Of a stretch of DNA of 7,544 nucleotides, positions 1-6,165 are shown one piece after another. Position numbers and translations under genes: made by a program. Every line of letters starts with the position of its first letter. Within the stretch, counting starts at the first letter, position 1. The notes under the pieces are model-generated. The model was not told the DNA's origin and did no database searches. It was given only the letters and a program-made list of their open reading frames with translations. This DNA comes from DYMC01 sp035406705 (GTDB lineage Bacteria > Verrucomicrobiota > Lentisphaeria > Victivallales > GWF2-50-93), in NCBI GenBank assembly GCA_964426675.1, contig CAYRRM010000074.1, forward strand, positions 1 to 7,544. Reading direction: 5' to 3'.

Positions 1-11
1 ATTCCACTCTC

Positions 12-25
12 TGCGAAAATCGCAA
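12..25. repeat. Iterated palindrome, copy 1 (one outer base changed)
   Basis: TGCGA-AAA-TCGCA followed by A. It matches the window consensus TTGCGA-(3 A/T)-TCGCAA except that the left outermost T is C (position 11), which here pairs in the surrounding stem instead. It is the only non-coding copy and lies in the loop of the terminator-like structure at 5-62. Confidence 0.75.
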
Positions 26-27
26 TT

Positions 28-52
28 TTGAGGCGATTGAGGCGTTGAGAGT
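28..52. repeat. Short imperfect tandem repeat TTGAGGCG
   Basis: Three consecutive 8-9 base units start TTGAG: 28-36 (TTGAGGCGA), 37-44 (TTGAGGCG) and 45-52 (TTGAGAGT). The third unit supplies most of the descending arm of the terminator stem. It is too short to say whether it arose by slippage or chance. Confidence 0.4.
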
Positions 53-107
53 GTTTTTTTTTAATAAAAAAATTAGAATAGTCTAAGTGAAGTCAGTTTT
101 TTTTTAT

Positions 108-136
108 TTTCCCCACACACGTGGGGGAATATTTTT
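108..136 (+). terminator. GC-rich hairpin downstream of hemL; possible plus-strand terminator
   Basis: Positions 108-116 pair with 121-129 around an ACAC loop, with six consecutive strong pairs (CCCCAC/GTGGGG at 111-116/121-126) and one G-U wobble at 110/127. It is followed on the plus strand by TATTTTT. Read on the minus strand, the direction of the hem operon, the same hairpin is followed by an A-rich run rather than U residues, so it is not a canonical terminator for hemL, although it could protect the 3' end of that mRNA. No better minus-strand terminator is visible in 1-142. Confidence 0.35.
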
Positions 137-142
137 CGGGGT

Positions 143-1420
143 TTAGAAAATTTTTTTGATAATATTTGTTATTTTTTCACAGAAGTAAGAGATATTTTTT
201 TCGCTATGAGCAGCTGAGATAAACGCTGTTTCAAACTGTGATGGAGGCATATAGATAGAATTTTCTATCATCAGGTTATGAAATTTTGCGAAATTCGCAA
301 CAGAGGATTTTTTTACTTCTTCGAAATTTTCAGGTAGCTTATTTAAATCGGTGAAAAATATTGTAAACATTCCTGTTGTTGATGCGATTTTTATTGGATA
401 TTTTTTTTCATATTGAGCAAGATGAGAACAAATCATTCTGGATAATTTTGCAATATGCGGATAAGGATTTTCTTCTTTCAAAATTTTTAATGTTGTAATT
501 CCGGCTGATACAGCAACCGGATTTCCGCTGAGAGTTCCTGCCTGATATACCATCCCTGCCGGGCTTAGATTTTTCATTATCTTTCTACTCCCCCCTACAG
601 CCCCTACAGGCATACCGCCTCCTATTATTTTTCCAAGAACGAATAAATCAGGCTTTACACCGCAAATCTGACTGTAAGTGCCGCGATGAAAACGGAAGCC
701 TGTTATAACCTCGTCAAATATGAGAACTGCATTATAGTTTTTACATAATTTACGAATTGTTTGGAGAAAAGATTTTTTCGGCATTACAAGTCCCATATTT
801 CCTGCGACGGGCTCAACTATTACGGCGGCAATTTGATTACCGTATTGATTGAAAATCTTTTCGAGTTCCGAAACAGAATTATAAGGAAGAATTATAGTAT
901 CTTCTATTGAGCCTTTTGTAACGCCAGCAGATGATGAAATTGCGGTTGTGGCAAGTCCACTTCCGGCAGAGATGAGAAGTGAATCGCTATGTCCATGATA
1001 AGCGCCATCAAATTTTACTATTTTTTCTCTTCCGCTTACAGCTCTTGCTAAACGTATTGCTGTCATAACGGCTTCAGTGCCTGAGTTTACAAGACGCAAC
1101 ATTTCTATATCAGGAACGAGGGAATTAATCAATTCAGCCATTTCAAGTTCGAGAGGAGTGCATGCCCCAAAGGATAATCCGCGCTTTGCGATTTTCGCAA
1201 CAGCCTGAACGACTTCTTTTCTGGCATGGCCGAGTATGAGAGGTCCCCAGGAACAACAGAAATCGAGATATTTTTTATTGTTGATGTCGAAAATAAAAGC
1301 ACCTTTCCCTTTCAGTATAAATGGCGGATTTCCTCCTACAGCTCCGAAGGCTCTTACGGGGCTATTTACCCCGCCTGGAATAAATTTTTTTGCTTTTTCA
1401 AATAGTTTTGAGTTTTTCAT
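143..1420 (-). CDS. hemL: Glutamate-1-semialdehyde 2,1-aminomutase
   Basis: This PLP-dependent class-III aminotransferase-fold enzyme converts glutamate-1-semialdehyde to 5-aminolevulinate, the second step of the C5 tetrapyrrole pathway, in the cytoplasm. The 425 residues equal the usual family length, and the protein aligns end to end with the E. coli enzyme from memory. Visible signatures are IPGGVNSPVRAF (14-25), the SGTEA phosphate-binding loop (113-117), YHGH (141-144), VEPVAGNMG (202-210), FDEV (235-238), the Schiff-base lysine K264 in LGKIIGGGMPVGA, and AGTLSGN (294-300). The ATG overlaps the last 23 nt of hemB in another frame. No Shine-Dalgarno sequence is evident before it (GGGCCGCTGAAT), so translation probably depends on coupling to hemB. 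The next in-frame Met is residue 94, so this start is secure. It is the last gene of the operon. Two iterated palindromes lie inside it, encoding VANFA (374-378) and VAKIA (74-78). Product identity is near certain. Confidence 0.97.
   Translation of the reverse strand: MKNSKLFEKAKKFIPGGVNSPVRAFGAVGGNPPFILKGKGAFIFDINNKKYLDFCCSWGPLILGHARKEVVQAVAKIAKRGLSFGACTPLELEMAELINSLVPDIEMLRLVNSGTEAVMTAIRLARAVSGREKIVKFDGAYHGHSDSLLISAGSGLATTAISSSAGVTKGSIEDTIILPYNSVSELEKIFNQYGNQIAAVIVEPVAGNMGLVMPKKSFLQTIRKLCKNYNAVLIFDEVITGFRFHRGTYSQICGVKPDLFVLGKIIGGGMPVGAVGGSRKIMKNLSPAGMVYQAGTLSGNPVAVSAGITTLKILKEENPYPHIAKLSRMICSHLAQYEKKYPIKIASTTGMFTIFFTDLNKLPENFEEVKKSSVANFAKFHNLMIENSIYMPPSQFETAFISAAHSEKNISYFCEKITNIIKKIF
286..300. 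repeat. Iterated palindrome, copy 2 (perfect)
   Basis: TTGCGA-AAT-TCGCAA inside hemL. On the coding strand it is read as xTT GCG AAT TTC GCA A, giving V-A-N-F-A (residues 374-378). The arms are perfect 6-bp inverted repeats. Confidence 0.9.
1186..1200. repeat. Iterated palindrome, copy 3 (perfect)
   Basis: TTGCGA-TTT-TCGCAA inside hemL, read in the same frame as copy 2 as V-A-K-I-A (residues 74-78). The arms are perfect. Confidence 0.9.
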
Positions 1421-2378
1421 ATTCAGCGGCCCAATATGTTATTATTATATCTGCTCCGGCGCGAAATATTGCAAGCAATGACTCTCTTGCCATATCATAC
1501 AAATTTCCCCAGTTATTTTGCGCGCAGGCATGAATCATTGAATACTCTCCGCTAACATTGTAAGCTGCGATTGGGAGGAAAGTATTTTTGCGCAATTCGC
1601 AAATAACATCAAGATACGGCAGTGCTGGTTTTACCATTAAAATATCGGCGCCTTCTTTTTCATCTTCAAGAGACTCTCTGATAGCCTGTCTTAAATCGGA
1701 AGGCGGTAATTGATAAGATTTTCTATCGCTTACACGTGGACTTGAATCTGCGGCTTCACGGAAAGGACCATAAAAAGAAGATGCGAATTTAGATGAATAG
1801 CTCATGATTAGAGTATTTATGAAGCCGTTTTTATCTAATGATTTGCGAATTTCGCAAACCTGTCCATCCATCATTGCGCTCGGGGCAATACCATCAACGC
1901 CTGCATTTGCATATTGAATGGCGATTTTTGATAATACTTTTAGTGTTTCATCATTATCAACATATCCTTTTTTAGTTATGATTCCACATTGTCCTGTGGA
2001 AGTATAAGAACACAAGCAGAGGTCAACCCATATTGAAATGTGATTTTTAAAATTTTTATTTAATTCAGCTATAATTTTTGTGGTGAAGTTTTTTTCGCTA
2101 TACGCATATGAGGCATCTATTGTTTTATTTTTTTCATCAGGGACGGGAAAGAGGATAATTCCGCCGATTCTGGATTTTAAAGCCTTTTCTACTTCTTTAG
2201 AAAGATGTTTGATTCCGAGCCTGAAATGCCCTGGCAGTGATGAAATTGGGATTTTAGCATCTTGTTGTTCGACAACGAAAAATGGCAATATTAATTTTTC
2301 TGGCGGAGGGAAATTTTCTGAAATCATTTTTGATACGGCAGTATTTCTCAATCTTCTTAGTCTTGTATCAGGAAACAT
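1398..2378 (-). CDS. hemB: Porphobilinogen synthase (5-aminolevulinate dehydratase)
   Basis: HemB condenses two 5-aminolevulinate molecules to porphobilinogen. At 326 residues it has normal family length. The TIM-barrel signatures are all present: FPDTRLRRLR at the N-terminus, the cysteine-type metal site DLCLCSYTSTGQCG with C121, C123 and C131, the two Schiff-base lysines K197 (MSYSSKF) and K250 (MVKPALPYLD), YGPFREAADSSP (203-214), DRKSYQ (218-223) and VSGEYSM (275-281). The three cysteines indicate a zinc-dependent form; the His often found before the third cysteine is Gln here. AAGGAG (2386-2391) lies 7 nt upstream of the ATG, inside the 3' end of the upstream fusion gene, which overlaps hemB by 11 nt. 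Its own 3' end overlaps hemL by 23 nt. Two iterated palindromes encode CEIRK and CELRK, a different reading frame from those in hemL. Confidence 0.97.
   Translation of the reverse strand: MFPDTRLRRLRNTAVSKMISENFPPPEKLILPFFVVEQQDAKIPISSLPGHFRLGIKHLSKEVEKALKSRIGGIILFPVPDEKNKTIDASYAYSEKNFTTKIIAELNKNFKNHISIWVDLCLCSYTSTGQCGIITKKGYVDNDETLKVLSKIAIQYANAGVDGIAPSAMMDGQVCEIRKSLDKNGFINTLIMSYSSKFASSFYGPFREAADSSPRVSDRKSYQLPPSDLRQAIRESLEDEKEGADILMVKPALPYLDVICELRKNTFLPIAAYNVSGEYSMIHACAQNNWGNLYDMARESLLAIFRAGADIIITYWAAEYEKLKTI
1588..1602. repeat. Iterated palindrome, copy 4 (one mismatch)
   Basis: TTGCGC-AAT-TCGCAA inside hemB; the sixth base of the left arm is C instead of A. On the coding strand it reads T TGC GAA TTG CGC AA, giving C-E-L-R-K (residues 260-264), a different frame from the hemL copies. 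Confidence 0.75.
1843..1857. repeat. Iterated palindrome, copy 5 (perfect, extends to 17 bp)
   Basis: TTGCGA-ATT-TCGCAA inside hemB, extending by one further T/A pair on each side (1842-1858). On the coding strand it is read as C-E-I-R-K (residues 175-179), the same frame as copy 4. Confidence 0.9.
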
Positions 2379-4518
2379 AATTGCACTCCTTGAGATTCTC
2401 TATTTTCTTTTCCAAAATTTTTATAGCATAAGTTTTGATAGCAGATGAAGCTGTTGCTTCATAAGGCATAACAATGGAACTATAATTGGAAAATGTTTTT
2501 TTTACAGCATCGCTTGTCACTTCACCTATGGAAATTATGTCTTTTCCTTCCAGGATATTGCCAAAATTCATAGAAAAAGCTTTTACAGCAGAAGGACTTG
2601 CGAAGAAGATAGCATCAAATGGAGCTAACTCTGTATATTGCACAGGCAATGTCTTGTAAAGAGCTAATTCATCAATTTTGAATGAATTACTTTTTAATTT
2701 TTCTGTTAATTCCCTTGAAGATTGGTCTGAAATTATTCGAAGGATTGATTCTTCAGGAGAGAGTTTTTGGATTATTTTCTCAAAAACGCCTTTAGTTCCA
2801 AAATCGGAGTCGGCCTGTAAATCTGGGAAGATTCCATATTCAGAAATAGCGAAACTTGTTTCAGGGCCTGAAGATATGATTCTTGGCAATTTTCTAAGGT
2901 CGCATTTATTTTCCCGAAGGGTTTCGAATAAGATTTTAGCTGAAGTTGGAGATGTAATTAGTAGCCATTTGTAATTTTCGATTTTAGAGTTGAGAGATGT
3001 TTTTGATTCACTGATAGGGGAGAATTTTATCATAGGCATAAGAATAATATCAGCTCCATAACGTTCTGCTTCATTTGAAGCTTTTTTTGCTGTTTCAGAA
3101 GAGGAAGTTATAAGTATGGTTTTATTGCTCAGGATATTAGATTTGGGGAAGAGATATTTTTCCTCAAAATTTTTTCCGCATAATATGATACCAGGTGCAT
3201 TTATCTGTGATAGATTATCTTTTAATTTTTTTAATTCAGATAATCTTGTATGAATAATTTTTTCATCTTTTGTGCCTGCAGAAAAAACTATAGCGATGGC
3301 TTCATCATATCTTCTGCCTGAGTTTAATAATTCTTCCGCTAAAGTCTCTAATTCTTTTATAGACATAAAAATGACAAGTGGAAGATTTTCAATTTCACTT
3401 TTACTAAGATGAGAAATATTTCCACTGATTGCTGTTCGTGGAGTAAAGACCATAAATCCCCTTGATAAGCCGCGTCTGGTAAGAAGCATTCCGGTAGATG
3501 TAGTAGCACTTTGAAGACTGCTTATTCCGGGAATAACCTTGAATGGTATATCGAAGCTGTTTAGATATTCTGTTTCCTCTGCAAGGCGGCCAAATATGCC
3601 CGGATCACCGCCTTTAAGGCGAAGAACTTTTTTTCCCTGTTTTGCGAAATTCGCAATCATAAAATTTATTTCATCCTGATTAAAAGAATGAGTTCCCGCT
3701 CTTTTTCCGGCAAATACGGCTTTAGCTCCTTTTTTCATCTTGCTGAGTATTGAATCAGGGCACAACGCATCGTATATGCAAACATCGCATTCTTTTAATT
3801 TTTCAATTGCTTCTTCTGTTATTAAGTTTGGATTTCCGGGGCCTGCGCCTGCTATACAAACAGGATATATAAAAAATTTCCTGATAAGATTAAAAAGGGG
3901 ATTATTTTTTTTGTAAGTGATAGCAAGTATCCCCTGCCCTTCTGGAACCTGCATTTCCTCAAGGGGAATGTATTTAGAAATTCTATTTTCGAGTCCAAGC
4001 CTTTTTAATCCTGCCGCTGCCAGTATAATCATATCGTATTGACCGTTATCCAGTTTTTCAAGCCTTTCATCAATATTACCTCTAAGAGGAAGGAGAATTG
4101 AATCCGGGAAATATCTTTTACAATACTCTTCTCTCCTCTTGCTACTTATTCCTATCTTTAAAGGAAAATTGTGCAAGTTTTCTAATTCAAATCCTCTGCG
4201 TAAGATAATAACATCACGAGGATCTTCATGCCACGGCAACCAGAAATAATCTATCTTATCGCTTAATTTTGATGGTAAATCTTTTGCACTGTGAATTGCG
4301 CAATCTATCCTGCCATTTTCTATTGCCTCATCAAGGTCTTTTGTAAAAAAATCCTCTGGGCTCTCACGTAAATCAAGATTTTTGTCACGGTCACCAGGAC
4401 TCGATAAATACTGAACATCAAATTCTATGAAAGGAAATATTTTTGCAAATTCTAAAAGAGTAAATTCTGTTTGTATTTTTGATAATTTACTGTTTCTTGC
4501 GCCTATATTTATTTTCAT
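2368..4518 (-). CDS. HemC-CobA-HemD fusion (porphobilinogen deaminase / uroporphyrinogen-III C-methyltransferase / uroporphyrinogen-III synthase)
   Basis: This single 716-residue protein would take porphobilinogen to precorrin-2. HemC module, about 1-205: GARNSKLSKIQ (6-16), the HSAKDLP catalytic motif with Asp80, SSKRRE (125-130), LRGNIDERLEKLD (145-157), AAAGLKRLGLE (167-177) and PEGQGILAI (192-200). CobA module, about 218-455: GAGPGNP (224-230), GKRAGTHSFNQDEI (271-284), VLRLKGGDPGIFGR (298-311), IPGISS (329-334) and APGIILCGK (441-449). HemD module, about 463-705: a weakly conserved two-domain Rossmann-like region with ITSPTSAKIL (521-530), FFASPSAVKAF (638-648), IGEVTSDAVKK (664-674) and MPYEATASSAIKTY (684-697). 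The HemC module stops just after GQG; the third domain, with its LGGGCxxPIG-type motif and cofactor cysteine, is not visible, and sequence passes straight into the first CobA strand. The gene starts 15 nt after the hemA fusion with no clear Shine-Dalgarno, so coupling is likely. It overlaps hemB by 11 nt. The module calls are firm; activity of the HemC part is uncertain. Confidence 0.93.
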   Translation of the reverse strand: MKINIGARNSKLSKIQTEFTLLEFAKIFPFIEFDVQYLSSPGDRDKNLDLRESPEDFFTKDLDEAIENGRIDCAIHSAKDLPSKLSDKIDYFWLPWHEDPRDVIILRRGFELENLHNFPLKIGISSKRREEYCKRYFPDSILLPLRGNIDERLEKLDNGQYDMIILAAAGLKRLGLENRISKYIPLEEMQVPEGQGILAITYKKNNPLFNLIRKFFIYPVCIAGAGPGNPNLITEEAIEKLKECDVCIYDALCPDSILSKMKKGAKAVFAGKRAGTHSFNQDEINFMIANFAKQGKKVLRLKGGDPGIFGRLAEETEYLNSFDIPFKVIPGISSLQSATTSTGMLLTRRGLSRGFMVFTPRTAISGNISHLSKSEIENLPLVIFMSIKELETLAEELLNSGRRYDEAIAIVFSAGTKDEKIIHTRLSELKKLKDNLSQINAPGIILCGKNFEEKYLFPKSNILSNKTILITSSSETAKKASNEAERYGADIILMPMIKFSPISESKTSLNSKIENYKWLLITSPTSAKILFETLRENKCDLRKLPRIISSGPETSFAISEYGIFPDLQADSDFGTKGVFEKIIQKLSPEESILRIISDQSSRELTEKLKSNSFKIDELALYKTLPVQYTELAPFDAIFFASPSAVKAFSMNFGNILEGKDIISIGEVTSDAVKKTFSNYSSIVMPYEATASSAIKTYAIKILEKKIENLKECNYVS
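3642..3656. repeat. Iterated palindrome, copy 6 (perfect)
   Basis: TTGCGA-AAT-TCGCAA inside the CobA module of the fusion gene, identical to copy 2. On the coding strand it is read as I-A-N-F-A (residues 288-292), the same frame as the hemL copies. Confidence 0.9.
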
Positions 4519-4533
4519 ATTGATAATAGAGGT

Positions 4534-6009
4534 TTAACTTTCTGAAAAATGTCTGACAAGCTTATTGTAAAGATCGCCATGTTCTATTACTATTTTTTTT
4601 GCTGTTGTTAGTATATTTTCTATTTTTTGAGGCTCAAAATAATTTTTTATGTTAAGAGAAGCGATATCAAAAAGGGTTAAGGAAGAATTTAATTCAACGA
4701 TTTTTCTTGATATATTTTCTGGAACTCCAAGGTCGAATAAAATTGTTTTTCTGCCTGAATCGAAATATTCAATATGACTTTCATCTATAATAAAACTTGT
4801 AGAATTTACTGCAGATATTATTAAGTCTGAATTTTTTATATCATCTTTTGAAAAAGGGAACTTCTTAAAAATAATTCCCTCGATTTCAGGGCGATGATTC
4901 CTATAAAACATTACAACATTTGCGCGCTCTTTAAGAAGTTCAAGGGCAATACTCGATGCTGTCTTGCCAGAACCTAAAATGGTAACATTTTTTCCATGAA
5001 GATCAGGAAAAATTTTTTTTATAGAATTATAAGAATGCTCATATATCTCAACAGATGGGAAAAATTTTTCAGTTTCATTTCTTATATGCTTTGAAATATG
5101 CAGGGCGCTATCACAAAGTTCCTTAATCATCCCGCCAGCATATCCTTTTTCTAATGCAAAATTTAGAGAATTTTTTATCTGCGAAACGATATTTTTTTCT
5201 CCAATAGAAAGCGAATTTATTCCAGCAAAGAGAAGAGCCATATGTTCAAAAACATCTCGAGACTTTTTTATGTAATAGCAATTTTCAGGTAATTTATCAA
5301 AAGAAAAAATTCGAAGGAGAATATCTTTAAATCCATCATTATCCGCAGAAGAAACAGAAATCATCTCTATCCTATTGCATGTCTGCAGGATAAAGAATTC
5401 ATGAACTCCCCATATATTTGATAAGATAGCAGAGACGCTTTCTCTTTCACAAATTTTACGAAGTATATCTCCGAACTTACCTTCTGGCAATAACGTTATG
5501 TGAGTCCCGATAAGAAAAAGTTCAGATGATGATAGTGTTTTCAGATGTTTTGCAAGACTTTCCTTTATCATTTTTGACTTTCTGCAAACTGCGCCAGAAC
5601 TTGAAACTGTTATAGTGATATTTTGATCAGAGAAAGAAGCAGGTATTGTGAAATCTGACTCTCTCCAATTTTCATCAACAGAAGAGCATAAGATATGCTG
5701 TTTTTGCGCTAAATGTATTATTGATTTATTCAACTGTTTATCATCAGTTGCGGCTATTACTAAAAAATATTCCTTTGTAAGGTCTGAATCTTTAAAAGGT
5801 CTTTCTATTAATTCTACTTTTGTCGGATTTTCCGTGGCTATTTTTTGAATTTCCAGATGGATTTCAGGGGAAATCACTGTGATATAGAAATCGGAGGCAA
5901 AAAGTTTTCTCATTTTCCTGAGAGCTATCTTTCCTGCTCCAACGATTAAACATTTTTTGTTTCTGGAAATGATATTAATTGGGAAATGGCTTAAATGCAT
6001 TTTCGTCAC
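4534..6009 (-). CDS. hemA: Fusion of precorrin-2 dehydrogenase (Met8/CysG-N-like) and glutamyl-tRNA reductase
   Basis: This 491-residue protein joins the first and last steps of the cluster's pathway. The N-terminal module (about 1-155) is a Met8/CysG-N type NAD-binding domain expected to oxidise precorrin-2 to sirohydrochlorin: LIVGAGKIALRK (21-32), Asp112 in SSVDENW, then DFTIPASF and ITITVSSSGA (131-140). The glutamyl-tRNA reductase module (about 164-491) reduces Glu-tRNA to glutamate-1-semialdehyde: LIGTHITLLP (166-175), catalytic Cys211 in LQTCNRIEM, His256, INSLSIGEKNIVSQIK (264-279), HISKHIRNET (304-313), the NADPH-binding ILGSGKTASS (344-353) and FDLGVPENIS (425-434). It ends about 40 residues after LFDIASLN, so most of the usual C-terminal dimerisation domain is absent. 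The start is GTG, chosen because TAAGGAG lies 5 nt before it; the ATG three codons in would be 14 nt away. It is the first gene of the operon. It contains no iterated palindrome. Family assignment is firm; dehydrogenase activity is inferred. Confidence 0.93.
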   Translation of the reverse strand: MTKMHLSHFPINIISRNKKCLIVGAGKIALRKMRKLFASDFYITVISPEIHLEIQKIATENPTKVELIERPFKDSDLTKEYFLVIAATDDKQLNKSIIHLAQKQHILCSSVDENWRESDFTIPASFSDQNITITVSSSGAVCRKSKMIKESLAKHLKTLSSSELFLIGTHITLLPEGKFGDILRKICERESVSAILSNIWGVHEFFILQTCNRIEMISVSSADNDGFKDILLRIFSFDKLPENCYYIKKSRDVFEHMALLFAGINSLSIGEKNIVSQIKNSLNFALEKGYAGGMIKELCDSALHISKHIRNETEKFFPSVEIYEHSYNSIKKIFPDLHGKNVTILGSGKTASSIALELLKERANVVMFYRNHRPEIEGIIFKKFPFSKDDIKNSDLIISAVNSTSFIIDESHIEYFDSGRKTILFDLGVPENISRKIVELNSSLTLFDIASLNIKNYFEPQKIENILTTAKKIVIEHGDLYNKLVRHFSES

Positions 6010-6014
6010 TCAAT

Positions 6015-6020
6015 CTCCTT
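6015..6020 (-). promoter_or_regulatory. Ribosome binding site deciding the GTG start of hemA
   Basis: AAGGAG read on the minus strand, 5 nt before the GTG at 6007-6009 and 14 nt before the first in-frame ATG (5998-6000). The spacing supports initiation at GTG. Confidence 0.7.
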
Positions 6021-6032
6021 ACGAAAGGAAAG

Positions 6033-6060
6033 AATATATATCTTTAAGATTAATTATCAA
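6033..6060 (-). promoter_or_regulatory. Candidate sigma-70 promoter of the hem operon
   Basis: On the minus strand, TTGATA (6055-6060) and TATATT (6033-6038) are separated by 16 nt, each close to consensus. They lie in the divergent intergenic region and would give a leader of roughly 15-20 nt carrying only the Shine-Dalgarno sequence. The region is very AT-rich, so chance matches are common, and the leader would leave no room for a riboswitch on this transcript. Confidence 0.4.
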
Positions 6061-6104
6061 AAATCCATTTAAAAATAACCAAGTTTTTCTTCTTTTTTTT
6101 ATGT

Positions 6105-6132
6105 TTGAATTTAAAATATTCCCCTGTATTTT
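6105..6132 (+). promoter_or_regulatory. Weak candidate promoter of the mannosidase gene
   Basis: TTGAAT (6105-6110) and TATTTT (6127-6132) are 16 nt apart in the divergent region. An overlapping alternative -10 is TAAAAT (6112-6117), but it lacks a good -35. The match is poor and the AT background high. The rest of 6010-6165 shows a T8 run (6093-6100) and no convincing operator or hairpin. Confidence 0.2.
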
Positions 6133-6165
6133 TTCACTTTCAGTTTTTTATAGGAGATAAAAAAG

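Larger units (their letters stand above)
5..62 (+). terminator. Probable intrinsic terminator of an upstream plus-strand gene
   Basis: A 7-bp perfect stem pairs positions 5-11 (CACTCTC) with 47-53 (GAGAGTG) and is followed at once by nine T residues (54-62), the layout of a Rho-independent terminator read on the plus strand. The 35-nt loop is unusually long but structured: it contains a copy of the window's iterated palindrome at 12-24, stacked directly on the stem, and an alternative 6-bp pairing of 18-23 with 33-38. It would end a plus-strand gene lying left of the window and convergent with the hem operon. Read on the minus strand it has no U-tract, so it is not a good terminator for hemL. 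Confidence 0.5.

Noticed and set aside
108..136. Terminator of the hem operon itself
   Set aside because: On the minus strand the hairpin is followed by A residues, not U, and the G-U wobble becomes a C/A mismatch; it suits the plus strand better.
254..269. 16-bp inverted repeat with 7-bp arms (GATAGAA-TT-TTCTATC) inside hemL
   Set aside because: It occurs once only, unlike the iterated palindrome, is AT-rich and encodes an ordinary part of HemL; likely chance.
2080..2448. Plus-strand open frames opposite hemB, hemL, the HemC fusion and hemA (for example 2080-2448, 1236-1481, 2678-2974, 5648-5848)
   Set aside because: They are antisense to well-conserved enzymes, lack convincing ribosome binding sites and have no recognisable protein motifs.
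4295..4304. ATTGCGCAAT, resembling a spacer-less version of the iterated palindrome
   Set aside because: It lacks the GCGA/TCGC arms and encodes the conserved ...CAIHSAKDLP stretch of HemC, so protein constraint explains it.
6010..6165. Cobalamin riboswitch or other tetrapyrrole-related leader RNA upstream of the hem operon
   Set aside because: The gap is 156 nt, almost wholly A/T, with no conserved B12-box-like or stable hairpin elements, and the best promoter leaves a leader of only about 20 nt.
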